The position numbers and the translations under genes were made by a program. A model generated the notes under the pieces. The model was not told the DNA's origin, did no database searches, and saw only the letters and a list, made by a program, of their open reading frames with translations. Positions 1 through 11,494 of a DNA stretch of 49,310 bases are shown here, in pieces; the first letter of the stretch is position 1, and each line of letters opens with the position of its first letter. The stretch is from Blumeriella jaapii (lineage: Eukaryota > Ascomycota > Leotiomycetes > Helotiales > Drepanopezizaceae): positions 1-49,310 of the forward strand of contig VWND01000054.1 in NCBI GenBank assembly GCA_009599575.1. The letters run 5' to 3'.

Positions 1-598
1 CGAAAATTAACGCTATTAATAATAAAAAAGCGTACGCTATTTTTTATATTAATTTGTAAAAAAAAAAATTTAATAAATGGAAATATACGTAGGATTGAAA
101 ATTTATATTACGAAAAAAAAGCAAAAGTTATTTCAGGCATTCGTTCGTATTTTAAAAAAAGAATATTGCTTTTGTATATTTTTCCGTAGTTAGCTTCGTT
201 AAATTTGATTACAAAAACACTTTTCGCAAAGCGTACAGCGGAAAAATAAATATAACCGAATGAATAAAAAAATAGCAAACCGTTTATAAAACAGCTGTCG
301 AATATAAGATTTTTAATATAAATGGCCGTTACGCTGCCACCGATTTTTTCGACGCAATCGCCGTATATATTAATTTATAATAGGCGAACGGCAAAAAAGA
401 CTAAGTATTTAAAAAAACGAACTTGCCGGCCTTTTTATAAAAAAAACTTTAATCGAACTAAGCTTTATAATTTTTTTCTTTTAAAAACAACCGAAGATTC
501 GACAATTCAGGCCGAAAAAATCGGAGTTTTCGCTATTTTTCTTTTCGATTTTGAAAATAACGATATTTCGAAAAGTCGTGGAAAAAAAAAAAAAAAAG

Positions 599-633
<35 letters not shown>

Positions 634-1500
634 TAATTGCCTATGCGATATTTCTAAAAAGCGCTATTTTTTTTATTTTCCAACCGATTGTAAAAAGCTT
701 TTGTACGCAATAAATAATCGTCGTAAAAAAAAAAAACTTTTTTAATTTTTTAAATAAACAAAAGATCGCTGAAATACGAAAAAAGCTGTTTTTTAATTAT
801 AAAAAGGTTTTAAAAGTTTTAAATAAAAAAAGTATTTAAATGGTCGTAATTAACAAAATCCTTAAAATTTTAATAATCAAACCAAAACAAATTTTAAAAT
901 CAATTTTCAAAAACGATTAAAAAAAATCTTTTACCGCAACTTTTTTTTTTTTTTGCTTTGATGCGATTAAAAAGCATTTCGGAATTAACGTTTTGATTTT
1001 AAAACCTGGTTAATATTATTTTTTAAATAAAATTTTTTTTTTTAATAATTGCTCTGAAATTTATTTAATAAACGATAAAAACCTTTTTATCGAAAAGTTT
1101 TACAAAAAGATTAATAATTTTATTAACAGCGTTTATGCAAGCATACAGAGTTTTTTAATCGTCGAAAGAAAAAATCGTTTAATAAAAAAAAAGCTTTTCG
1201 CAAAAAAAAAAATAAAAAGCTTTGGAATATAATTTTTAACAACGTAGCGTTCGTTTCAAATTTTATTATTAATATTATTTCCGTTAGTTTTTTAATTAAA
1301 AAAGATTATTAATTTCAAGAGTCGGATAATACTTTTCGTTTTGAAAATTTTAAAAGCTTTATTTTAAAACGTTAATATCAGACGATCGCCGATTTTTGTA
1401 TATTTAAATATATTAAAATTAATTGCTTTTTTTATTCGCATTTTTTACGTAATAATTTGAATTTTTTTAAAACGTAATTCGCCCGGCCTAATAATTTATA
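1..1500 (+). pseudogene. Copia-1 gag and protease region, RIP relic
   Basis: This stretch aligns with 16.7-18.14 kb of Copia-2 on the other strand. The longest readable piece (322-636) matches Copia-2 gag in motifs such as FAIFLFDFENNDIS and runs into a lysine-rich tract that has grown into a 48-bp A run. Gag would form the particle that packages element RNA, and the aspartic protease would follow it. I could not point to a clear protease active site. Frames shift several times and TAA stops are frequent. Assignment rests on position upstream of a clear copia integrase and on identity with Copia-2. Confidence 0.6.
582..629 (+). repeat. 48-bp A tract with one G, in Copia-1 gag
   Basis: The run is interrupted only by a G at 598. 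The matching place in Copia-2 (about 17,530-17,570, opposite strand) is a shorter mixed A/G run coding for a lysine/glutamate/glycine-rich segment. The tract is therefore an expanded lysine-coding repeat rather than a poly(A) tail. Confidence 0.8.
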
Positions 1501-2640
1501 TAATTTCGAAACGTCGTACGCGTTATAAATTTAAAAAAAGCAGCGTATTTACGTACGATCGGAATAATAATGCGCGCTTATAATATTTTCGTTCGAATTA
1601 TTTAAAAAAAAACGCGCTCGAAAAGCTGGTTAAAAATATTTATAAAATAAAAATCAAAAGTTTAATTAAAATGAAATGCGAAAAGTATGCTATTACGTAT
1701 TTAAAACAAATGATTTTAAAAGTAATATTAAAAAATAAATTTCCTAAGCTTTTTTTTCGTATCGGCTGGGATTTTTACGATTATTTTAAAAATCGTAGAA
1801 AAGTTTACAACGGCTCGACGTAAATATTTCTGATAAAAAACGAATATAATAAAAAGATTAAGGCTTTAGTTATTAAAACGAAAAATATAAAAATCGTTTT
1901 GAACCGTTTTCAAACGTTCGACGCATAAGTAAAACGCTAATACAATTTTTTTATTTGCAAAATTCGATAAAATAACGAATCGTCGGTAATTTCAAAGCAA
2001 AAAAACATTATTTCGAAATATTAAAAATAAACGGAGCGCGAAAATATCGATTTGAAATTGATTTTATTTTACGTGCATTAGCCAAATGGCTCGATCGAAT
2101 AAATAAAAAGAAAAGTAATTAAGCGTTCGATAAAAATAAAAATTAAAGCGGGCTTTTTAATTTTCTTTTGGCCCGAAATAATAAAAGCAGCAGCGTATTT
2201 GTATAATATGTCGCCGTTTGCGAAAAAACAATTTAAATTTTCAAATAAAGTTTTGCACAGCTAATTTAAGTAATATTTCAGATATTACGATTCTGCTATT
2301 ATAAAAGCGCGTACGGCCGATTTCAGACCAAATTAAAACAAAGTTTATGCGTACGAAATTCGTGCGTATTTAATAATAAAAGATCGGAAGGCTATAAAAT
2401 ACAAAAAAGAATTTAAAATCTTTTCGAAAAAACATATCGGATATTTAATTAAATATAACGCTTTTAATATTTACAAAATCTAAATGCTTTAGCTAATGCG
2501 TATAATTACGAGCCGAAACGTAATGTTTAACGAGTTTAAGCTTTTTTTTTCGAAAGCTGAAAGTCCAAGTCTTATAATTAAATTAGAATTTTAAAAAACC
2601 GTAAAGTTTATCGAAAACGCGGAGAACGAAAAAGCTTAGG
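1501..2640 (+). pseudogene. Copia-1 integrase relic (zinc region, catalytic core, C-terminal part)
   Basis: About 1555-1740 matches the pre-integrase zinc region and 1745-2290 the integrase core. Seen in the core are motifs corresponding to copia YxxQQNGxAER (here read around 2070-2110 as VH-PNGSIE), then a K-rich helix, then AGFLIFFWPE and AAAYLYNMSP. These are hallmarks of copia integrases (FWAEA and NRSP motifs). From 2290 to 2640 the reading resembles the post-core copia segment containing GHIGYL..YNAFNIYKIW and ITSRNVMFNEF. Integrase would join element cDNA to chromosomal DNA. The second catalytic Asp reads as Asn here (about 1972) but is kept in Copia-2. Several stops make it non-functional. 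Confidence 0.8.
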
Positions 2641-4109
2641 ACGCTGAATATTAAATATTAGCGGGCGGTTTTAATAGCGGCGCAAACCAGCAAAACTCGG
2701 TGTATTAAAAAAAAAATAATATAAAAAAAAAGTTATTATTACAAAACGAGCAATTTTCAGATTTTACAAAAAAAAATAAAGGTTTTTTTTTACCGAAGCC
2801 GCTATCAGAACCAAAACCGATTTCAGATTTTTTTAATGGATTTTTAAAGCTTACGGTAGAGAAAAAAGACATTTTAATATTAATAGATTTAAATATTTTA
2901 AAAAAAATTAAATCCTCGGAAGTAAAAAATCTAATAAAAATCGAAGCGATCGAGCTTTTTTTTACGATCGATTTAAACGTTTAAAGCTCGAAAGTAATAG
3001 TTTTTTATAAAAGCTTTTTCGATAAAGCTATTATCGATCAATTTTAATTTTTAAAATTAATTATTAGTCGGAAATATGCAAAGTATATCCGAAATATTTT
3101 AACCGACGCGATAAAAGCGTTAGAAAATTATAAAAATTCAAAAAAAAGTAATAGATTAGTAAAGTTTATTATTGCAAAACAGAATAAAACAGAATAAAAT
3201 TTTAGGAAATTTTTCGGCGCGGGTATAAAAATGGTTTTATATAAAAAGAGCGCGTAATTTAATTTTTTAAATTATAATTAAAAGCTATCGTCCGGCAGAT
3301 TAAGCGCTAAATCGATTTAAAATAAAATAGCTATTTAAACGCTTGCTTTTGGAAGCTTTTCCAAAGCTGATTATTAAAAAAAGGCATTATTTAAAAAAAA
3401 TAAAAAAAATAAATCGAAATTTCCGATAAGCGATAAAAAGCAGCTGATTTTAAAGATTGCTAAACGAAATCGTATAGATTTTATTTTATATTGGCCGGAT
3501 AAACCGGAAATATACGCTACGATATGCGAAATTTTTTAATTAATAATTTTATTTATTAAATAATAAATCGACGAATTCGTTTATATGTTTTAAACAAACG
3601 AGCCGATTTAAATGAATAAAAAAAACTTTTAAGCTATTTACGTAATAATGGCGGCTTCGATAAAAAAAAAATCGGTAAAAAATATTTAATTTTCCGATTA
3701 AAAACAATATCGGAATAATCTACCGAAAGCTTTAAAAAACTGAAACGAATTGAAAAACTATCAGATAGAAAAGCAATTTAGAAAAAAAACAAAAACCGAA
3801 ATTAAAAACTTAAAAATTAAAAAATGCTGAAAAATTATTAAAAGAAATAAAATTATAAAACCTATTTTATTTAAATAGGTTTTTATATATAAAATAAACA
3901 GTTTAAGCGAGTTGCAGCGGTGCAAATCGAAACTAGTCGTAAAAGGAAATTTTTAAAACGAAATTTTAATTTTTTTTATATACGCAGCTATATTCGCAGC
4001 CCGTTTTTTCCGAACGGTTATAGCGCTGGCGGTTTATTTCGATTTGGAAATTAAATAATTCGATATAATTAATATATTCGTTAATGCAAAACGAAATTCC
4101 AAAAGTAAG
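2641..4109 (+). pseudogene. Copia-1 linker and reverse transcriptase N-terminal part, cut by Gypsy-1
   Basis: The low-complexity linker (2641-3700) is followed by a copia-type RT (RVT_2) start near 3715: a PKALKN-like stretch, then a segment matching the KWVFTYK...ARLVVKG region, then the FDLEI..FDVINTFVNA block near 4030-4100. The frame stops at 4109 where the 5' LTR of Gypsy-1 begins, and the same protein continues at 10113. RT would copy element RNA into DNA. Many CAA-to-TAA type stops are present. The identity is clear only by comparison with Copia-2 at 14.0-14.45 kb. Confidence 0.75.
4105..4109 (+). repeat. Left TSD of Gypsy-1 (GTAAG)
   Basis: A perfect match to 10113-10117. Copia-2 shows the unbroken target (reverse complement near 14,060). 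Confidence 0.93.
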
Positions 4110-4283
4110 TGTGAGGGGATGAGACGTCAGTTCGTTGGTCACGTGGTCCGAAGGTCACGTTGTTATCACGTAACATCGGAGCCCGCATACACTGTATCTT
4201 AAATTTCACGACACCTCTAAACTTAGAATCCCGTAATTAATGCAATTCATCCACGAACCTTTTGCTCGTTCACATCCCTGACA
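4110..4283 (+). repeat. Gypsy-1 5' LTR, 174 bp
   Basis: It begins TGTGAGGGGATGAG and ends CCCTGACA. It is clearly less mutated than the internal region. It carries repeated TCACGT motifs (4138-4160), with CACGTG E-box-like cores kept in other copies of this LTR. I found no convincing tRNA primer-binding site just downstream (TATTAACTACC). Confidence 0.93.
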
Positions 4284-4329
4284 TATTAACTACCAAACCC
4301 TTTTTAATACCCTTATTTCAGCCTTTAAG

Positions 4330-5810
4330 CTGAAAAGGCCTGCCAATTCTGTTTTGCTTTTGCGCATACGAAAAATTAACAAACTTCATTGCGACAACAA
4401 TTCCGATAACAACTTTTATAATTTTTTAAAAACTTTTACGATACGAAACTACGAAACGATAATTTCTTTTGATATAAAACCCATATTTAAAAAACTTCGT
4501 TCTGCTTTTGCTTATATTCCGGAATATACATTTACGCTTTTTTTTTAACGAGCTATATCGAACCATTTTAAATTGTCGAAACCTTTTAATTGTTTTATTT
4601 TAGGGCATTTTAAATACTCCGACCAAATCGTCGCCGTTCTGATCGCTAATACGAAAGCCTGCTTTTAAGAAATTTTCGATATTTTCGCTTACGCGGTAAA
4701 GCAGAACGATATAATAGTATTATTTAAAACTAAATTAAATAATCTCGTTTAAAAGCTAAATATTTAAACGGTATAATATTAGAAAAAAAAAGCTTTTTAA
4801 AAAAAAATAATTTAAAACCGCGAAGCCGAATTTGCCAACCTCCGAAAACAAGCTTTTATTAATTAAAATACACCGAATATTTTAAACGCAAAAAAAAAAA
4901 CACCTGCCTTTTCCGATCCCGATAAATTCATAAATTCGGATAGCACCGGCAACGTTACGAAGCATTTTATTATTTTTTTTTAAAATATAATTTTAAAATT
5001 TCGTTTTAATTAAAATTAATATACGACCGAATAAAATCGCATAAATTATTTCTTTTTCCGCTTTTCCGATACAGCTAAAAGCGCTTTATAAAAAGATTTA
5101 CGTACGAACAGCATTTTTTTTTATTTGACTATTGCAAAAATAATTTAAATTTTTTAATAATCGTTCGGTGTTTTTAATTAATAAGCAAATGTATTTAAAA
5201 AAATTCTGTTTTTAAACAAAGCAATTAATTCCTGTCCATTTTTTTTTTATTTGGCTGGAAATTAAAAATTATATTAAATTTAATAACGAAGCCGCTATCG
5301 CTATTTTGCGCGAAGCTTTTTATTTTAATATAATTATTCGTTTGTTGTATATTAATTTTTCCGATTTAAAAACCGATTTTATTAGTTTTTACGCTTAAAT
5401 GCGCGAAACCGATACCGTTCTTCGATAATTAAATTTTAATTATTACAAAACCGAAGGCCGCAATACGGAAATCACTTTTTTCGCCCCTATATTTAAAACT
5501 GCTAATAGCATTACGATTATTATTTAGAGCGATTCTATGAATCTTAGCGTTATCCAAATCAAAGCAATTATATAAACCGCAGCTGATATAACAAAAAACA
5601 AACGCTTAATCGGTGACGCCGAAAAGCTAACTCGCCGAACCTATTTTTTTGCTAATAATTTCTGCTTATAATATATCAGCGATAAACACCGAACTATTAA
5701 TTGCTCCGATTTTTTTTAAATTAAAAAAGCTAAAGCCGAAGCAAAAAAATCGGGAAACTAATTGTTTCTAATAATTGTTATTATTAAAAACTTTTAAAAA
5801 ATAAATTAAA
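4330..5810 (+). pseudogene. Gypsy-1 gag relic with CCHC zinc knuckle
   Basis: The readable N-terminal part (about 4354-4545) is shared with Gypsy-2 (34478-34266, minus strand), including LRSAFAYI. Near the end, 5663-5704 encodes C-x2-Y-x4-H-x4-C, a retroviral CCHC nucleic-acid-binding knuckle whose second Cys has become Tyr (TGT to TAT, a RIP-type change). A basic segment rich in K and A follows (KKAKAEAKKS). Gag would coat and package element RNA. Stops occur throughout and the true start codon is not evident. Confidence 0.72.
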
Positions 5811-5849
5811 ATTATCTGTTTTAAATAGCGTTCCGAAATCATATTTAAT

Positions 5850-7990
5850 ATTGCTTTGTATTATAACTGCTAATAATATATATATATCAAAATCTATTTT
5901 TTAAACGATTCCGAAGCTACCGATAATTTTATTAATTATGTTTTCGTATAATACTACGAATTAATTTTTGTTTTATTTACTAATCCACGTAAATTTATCG
6001 TAGTTAACGAACGTTTTTCCATTTACGGCGACGTTATTTATTAAATTTCTTTTTAAATTAATATCGCCCGTTATACCGAACGAATTACAGCTTTTATTAT
6101 AATATTTAAAAAATACGATTTTATTTTAAGCAAACCTTGGCTTAAAACATATAATCCCCATATTAATTAAATTACGAATACTTTCTGCTTCAATTCAAAC
6201 TTTTGCCGTTCGAATTATTTACCCCAGAACTTTTATTAATTGGCTATTTTAAGCTTAGTTTAACAACGCTATTTTTACAAGTTAATCGTTTAATTAATCT
6301 TTTTTCGCCGTACAAAAGCTGCTGCTTTCAATACCCTATCTTTTTAGCCCGGAATCGAGGTATTTTCAGCCTTATTATACGAAATCGATTAACGTCTACA
6401 GAAACTCGGCGCTATAATTAAAAACGATTCTTTTGCATTTCCAAAAGTAAACCAGTTACGACAAAAACTTTTTCAAGCTGAACGACAACATTTATCAGCT
6501 GAATTTTACCTCGCTGAAGCCTTTTTGAAAAATATTCGTTTAGCTTTTTAAATTAAATTATTAATCGATTCCCGAATAAAACTCTTTTAATACTATTATT
6601 ACCATTTGGCCGCTTTCGATTTTATTAAAGCTAATAAATTTGCGTTTTATAAAAAAGGCGTTGATTATACGATAAAAACTCCGTTTTGGCGCAATACTTT
6701 TATATAATCTTTTATATAATATATCAGTTGACGAATTTTAAATTTTACGCAAGTTTCTAAAAGAAAAACCTCGAAAAAAGCTGAATTCGAACTAGTTTTT
6801 TTTCCGCCGCTTTTCCAATTTTATTTGCGAAAAAACCAAAAGGCGAATTACGTTTTTGCGTCGATTATAAAGCTTTTAACGCTATAATAATCAAAAACCG
6901 GTATTTTTTGCTATTAATTTTAAAAAACACTTTTTCGACTAAATAAAGCGAAGTTTTATATTAAACTTAACGTTTTTGCCGCTTTTAATAAAATTCGAAT
7001 AAAAAAAAGCCATAAATGGCTTACTGCGTTTAATACGAAATACGATTTATTCGAATCGTTAATTATGTTTTTCGGTTTATACAACGCTTCTGCCACTTTT
7101 CAATTTCGTATAAACGATATTCTACGATTTTATTTAAATATTTTTTGCATAACTTATATAAACGATATTTTAATTTATTTAAACGACTTTCAAAAACATA
7201 AAAAATACGTTAATTTCGTTTTTTAAGCTTTTTCCGACGCTGGCTTGCAATTAAATATAAAAAAATGCGAATTTAAAATTTAAAAAGTCGTTTATTTAAA
7301 AATAATTATTTTTATTACTAAAATTAAAATAATTTCTAAAAAGTTGAAAGCTATTATTAGCTGAAACTTTCTATTCAACGTTAAAAACGTATAAACGTTT
7401 TTAGGTTTTGCAAATTTCTATCGACGCTTTATTAAAAGTTTTTTTCGCATCGTTATTTTTTTAATAAATCTGACGAAAAAAAATATTAAATAAAACTTTA
7501 ATAATAATTATATTAAGGCCTTCGAATTTTTTAAATCAGCTTTTATTATTGCATTTATATTATTTTATTTTAATTCTGATAAAAAGATTTTCGTTAAAAC
7601 CGACGTTTTTGATTACGTTTTTTCAGAAATTTTCTTTTAAAAAAACGATGCAAAAGTATTTTATCCAATCGCTTTTATATCGAAGAAATTCGATTTAGCC
7701 GAATACAATTACGAGATTTATAATAAAAAACTTTTCGCTATTATACGTTGCTTCGAAAGTTAACGAGCCGAATTACAAAAAGCTGCCTATTTAATTCGAA
7801 TATTTACAAACCACCGAAATTTAAAATATTTTATAACGATTAAGCAATTTAATAAGCGTTAAATACGCTAAAGCGAATTTTTAGCTAGTTTTAATTTTAT
7901 AATTATATTTAAATCTAAAAAACAAAATAGCAAACCTGACTTTTTAATCCGACGTTTTCAAAACTTCCCCCAAAAATTTTTAAACGAGAA
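5850..7990 (+). pseudogene. Gypsy-1 pol relic: aspartic protease, reverse transcriptase, RNase H
   Basis: Protease: DSEAT at 5907-5921 corresponds to the D-S/T-G-A active site, with Gly changed to Glu by G to A. A short linker with LYEID follows near 6370-6400 in the family layout. RT runs about 6600-7400: a [18 protein letters not shown] segment at about 6825-6890, and the catalytic YxDD box at 7155-7166 reads Y-I-N-D, so the first Asp is lost. RNase H follows at about 7540-7900, with TDVFDYVFSEI-like and YDI/NKKLFAI-like blocks. The order and motifs are those of Ty3/gypsy pol. It is inactive because of lost catalytic residues and stops. Confidence 0.85.
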
Positions 7991-9938
7991 AATTCAGTTT
8001 TAAAATTAAGCTTTTTTTAAAAAGCATTATTTAACTAAAGTTTTAAACGTTTTTCTAATTCTGCTTAAACAAATACCCGAAGCAAACGACGAAAAACTTT
8101 CACGATTATTAAACGAATACTATTCTATTAATAAGCTATAAATTGCTACCAAAAAAAAAATGCTTAAACCAAAAAGTATTCCGAAATCAAAAAACTTATA
8201 ATTTTCCGAATATTTTATACGCAATAACAAATTGTATTTTCGAAACCGATTATACGTTTTAAATACACCGAATTTAAATATTTCTATTCGCATTTAACTT
8301 TTGCAAATAGCCTATAATTTAATAAAAACAGGCTATTCCGGAAAAAACAAATTGTACGAGATTATCAGCAGAAATTTTTATTGGCCATTGATTTTTAAAA
8401 ATTGCAAAAGATTTGTACGCAATTGCAACGGCTGTTTTCGCAATACAAATATTAATCAACGCTATTAAAAACTTTTCAAACTTTTACCTATTTTTTTACG
8501 CCGTTGAAATTATATATTAATCGATTTTATAAGCCTTTTTTTCGTAAAAAAACATAAAAGTCGAAACAATTTAATTATAATAATAATATATCGCTTTATT
8601 AAAAAACGATATTATACAATTTGCCATTTAGTTATAAAAGCGTCAGATCTAGCCAAATTGTTTTATAAAAATATCTGGCGCTTATATAGCTTTCCGGATT
8701 TTATAATTTCAAACCGAAGCTTTTTGTTTATTTTATAATTCTGAAAAACTATTAATTACCGTTTCGGAACCAATATTACGCTATCCACCAGCTTTTATCC
8801 CGAAACAAATAGCCAAACCGAAAACGCAAACGCTTATTTATTTTTTTACTTAAAACAATTTGTTAAATACGCCTAAGAAAACTGGGAAAACTGGCTCTTT
8901 TTAACCGAATTCGCAGCAAATAACGTTGTAAACGCTTCTACCGAAGTTTTTTTTTTTTACGCCAACAAAAGCTTTTACTTCCGATTAAACTTTTTTTTAC
9001 TCAAACTTATTTTAGCTTCGACTTTTCGTACGTTATAAATAGCAAACGCGAAAAAAAACGATTTTGCAAATAAAATAAAAAAAATAAAACTATTATTACG
9101 CACGAATTTAACTTCAGCGCTGACCGACCAAAAATATTATTTTAACCGACACCGCCAACCAGCATCTGCTTACCGAATAAAAAATAACGTATTTTTTAAT
9201 AAGCGCAATATCATTTTTATCAAACTAATTAAAAAGCTCGATAATAAGTTTTACGATTTTTATAAAATCGCCGAAGTTTTAGATTTTCATAATTATAAAT
9301 TAAAACTATTTTTCGAGTAAAAACTATTATATTCCGTTTTTTATACCAATTTGCTTAAACCTATTTACAACGATCCTTTTCCAAAGCAAAAAAACCCTTT
9401 TCCACCACCTGTTTTTATCGACGCCGACGGCAGCTTGCTATAAATTATAAACGCTATTTTCGATTTTAAACAAAATTCCAACTTTTTTTATTTTATATAA
9501 TAGCGCGGCTACAACGCCGAAAATCAAATTTTAAAAATTATTAAAAAACGTTATTAACGCATACAATTTTATAACTGAATTAGCTATACGTTTTTTTTAA
9601 AAATCTTACCCGACCAAAGCAAAACTGGCTAAAGCCAAAATTGCTAATAAAAAACGTGCCAAATCGACGAATAACGAAAACGAGCTTTTACTATTAAAAA
9701 AAGCTTTTACAACCGTTATTAAATATAAAAAAACTATTATTAATTCCTTTTTTATTACAAAAAAACCAATTGTTCTGCTTTCGAAATTAAAAAAGTCTGC
9801 TTTTTTTTACCATTTCTTCTACTATTTCAGCTGAATCCCGTATTCGTTTACAAAAACGCTTCGCGAACAAAACTCGATTTATAAAAATAAATTCCGACGA
9901 CGAAAAAATTAAATAAAAAAATGGAAAAAAAAACCATA
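7991..9938 (+). pseudogene. Gypsy-1 integrase, chromodomain-like region and C-terminal tail
   Basis: A zinc-binding-type segment (8320-8460) ends in C-x2-C (CNGC). The DDE core spans about 8500-8970, with IDFIS, a SNRS version of the S-D-R-G block (Asp to Asn), and the TNSQTEN version of DGQTER at about 8804-8830. A GPY/F-type region (NKFYDFYKIAEVL) is near 9240. At about 9420-9560 the reading resembles a chromodomain (DADGSLL, FFYFI-RGYNAEN, matching YLVKWKGY). Chromodomains bind methylated histone H3 and steer insertion to heterochromatin. The tail 9600-9938 is lysine-rich and poorly defined. Confidence 0.82.
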
Positions 9939-10112
9939 TATAAAAAAATAAAACATCAGTTCGTTGGTCACGTGATCCGAAGATCACGTTATTATCACGT
10001 GACATCGGAGCCCGCATATATTATATCTTAGACTTTACGACACTTCTAAACTTAGAACCCCGTAGTCAATGCAATTTATCCACGAACCTTCTGTTCGTTT
10101 ATACCCCTGACA
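9939..10112 (+). repeat. Gypsy-1 3' LTR, 174 bp
   Basis: Same length as the 5' LTR and ends CCCTGACA. Its first 21 bases have lost nearly every G (TATATAAAAAAATAAAACATC compared with TGTGAGGGGATGAGACGTC, last bases left off), so it is more mutated at this edge than the 5' LTR. CACGTG-type motifs follow at 9968 onward. Confidence 0.93.
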
Positions 10113-10117
10113 GTAAG
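10113..10117 (+). repeat. Right TSD of Gypsy-1 (GTAAG)
   Basis: A perfect match to 4105-4109. Confidence 0.93.
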
Positions 10118-10969
10118 CCAATTACGTATTATTTACCTAATGGATTTAAATAATTAAATATAATAATATAATTAAACCGAGTTTTATATAAATTAAAGGA
10201 TTTTTCAATTTTGTAGTACGGCGAATTCGCCAATATTTTAAAAAAGCTGAAGCTCGAATTAATAGGCGAAAAGCTTTGTATATTCGCTAACGAAATGCGG
10301 AGCGTATACGTAGCGTTTTACGTCGACGATATTTAAATTTTATACCACGTTTTTCATTTGTTAAAAGTCGACGAAATTATTTTCGGTTTAAAAAAGCTTA
10401 CGAGCTTATAAATATAAAAAATCTAAATTATTTTTTCGAAGTTTGTATTTTACGAAATAAATAAAAAAAAAAAGTTTTTTTATTTTACGATTCGTATATC
10501 GAAAAAATTGCTACGAAGTTTGGTATATGTAAAAAGCGTTTTCTAAATACGTTTTTTTTAATTTGCGAATTTATTAAAAACCCAAGCGTAGTTACGCTTT
10601 CGCAGATTAAAAAGTATTAAAAAAAAATCGGTTTAATTTTGTATACGGCTATTATGCTTCGACCCGACGTGGCTTTCGCAGCTTTTCAGCTTTTTTACTT
10701 TTTTACCAATCTAAGTTTTTAATATTTCGAGGCAGCTAATTAAACGCTTCGATATTTTTATAAAACGAAGTTTTTAAAAATCGTTTATAATCGAAAAAAG
10801 CGGAAAAACCAATTGATAATTTTTATCGACGCATTTTTCGCTAACGATTCAGAAACTCGGAAATTTTTTTAAAATTATATTTTTTTTTTTTTCGAAAATG
10901 CTATTTTGTAAAAAGCTGTACGATAAAACATAATTACTATTTTTTTAATTAAACGGAACTATTTGCTTA

Positions 10970-10974
10970 TATAA
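10970..10974 (+). repeat. Left TSD of Copia-2 (TATAA)
   Basis: A perfect match to 19194-19198. Joining the two sides restores the uninterrupted order seen in Copia-2 near 13,190. Confidence 0.92.
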
Positions 10975-11276
10975 TGTCGTGCATAGCCGAATAGTCGGTA
11001 GGAACCCTCACCGGAGGCTGGGACGGATGAATTGTATGCAGTAAGATATTACTTGTATTATTTTAAGTTTGACTGGCGAGCTCTCCGCAAAAAACGGAAG
11101 GTTCGGGCTCGCTTAGTCAGTCGGTCGGAAAAACTAGTTTCTGAAAAGGCTCGTTATTACGTGACTACGAGCCTTTCCGAGCTTCAAAAACATTTAACTA
11201 CTAAAAGCGTACAAAAAAAATAAATCTGGAACAAAAAAAATAAAAAAAAATAAAAAAATATAAATATAGCGCAACA
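10975..11276 (-). repeat. Copia-2 3' LTR, 302 bp
   Basis: On the plus strand it reads TGTCGTGCATAGCC ... GCGCAACA. It matches 18892-19193 and, reversed, 41758-42059. A 63-codon open frame on the plus strand (11032-11223) recurs in the other Copia-2 LTR (18949-19140). It lies antisense to the element and I do not regard it as a proven gene. Confidence 0.94.
11145..11176. promoter_or_regulatory. Dyad around a CACGTG-like core in the Copia LTR
   Basis: Arms AAAGGCTCGT and ACGAGCCTTT, 10 bp each and perfectly complementary, flank a 12-bp spacer with TTACGTGA. The same dyad is in the other two Copia LTRs. It could bind a dimeric basic helix-loop-helix factor or form a hairpin in the RNA; the sequence alone cannot decide. 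Confidence 0.6.
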
Positions 11277-11494
11277 TATTCTTTAGCTGATTGTCAATCC
11301 GGCGATCAGCTATTCTTAAAGCGCGAAAAAGTCCTTTTATCGTCCGAATGCGGCCGTAACGCGATATTACAACATTTATATAATTTATTTATATTTTTTA
11401 TCGTTGCGAAGCGTAAATAAAATTAATTCAGCTTAAATAAGCGTCTCGTCGCTTTTAAAAACCTCAACTTTTTTATCTTTCCATTAGTTTTCTA

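Larger units (their letters stand above)
4110..10112 (+). mobile_element. Gypsy-1, chromodomain Ty3/gypsy retrotransposon, 6,003 bp
   Basis: Two 174-bp LTRs bound the element, starting TGTGAGGGG (5' copy) and ending CCCTGACA, with a perfect GTAAG duplication. Order inside is gag, protease, RT, RNase H, integrase, chromodomain, which defines a chromovirus of Ty3/gypsy type. It interrupts the RT of Copia-1. A second copy, Gypsy-2 (28732-34722), has the same LTR length and gene order in the opposite orientation. All frames carry RIP stops, so it is non-autonomous today. Confidence 0.95.
10113..10974 (+). pseudogene. Copia-1 RT C-terminal part and RNase H N-terminal part
   Basis: Bases 10113-10117 are the right GTAAG duplication of Gypsy-1. 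The RT resumes in its P-V-T-Y-YLPNGFK-like segment. The catalytic box F-Y-V-D-D-I is intact at 10316-10333, its codons lying in CpG steps. The connection region (IRISKK..KFG, LPD-type VAFAAFQLFYFFTN) follows at about 10480-10720, then RNase H (IDAFFANDSETRK, ENAIL) near 10815-10920. It is cut at 10974 by Copia-2 and continues at 19194. RNase H degrades the RNA strand after copying. Confidence 0.87.

Noticed and set aside
11032..11223. 63-codon frame in the Copia LTR, present in both Copia-2 LTRs
   Set aside because: The two LTRs are copies of one another, so repeated presence is not independent evidence; no recognisable protein.
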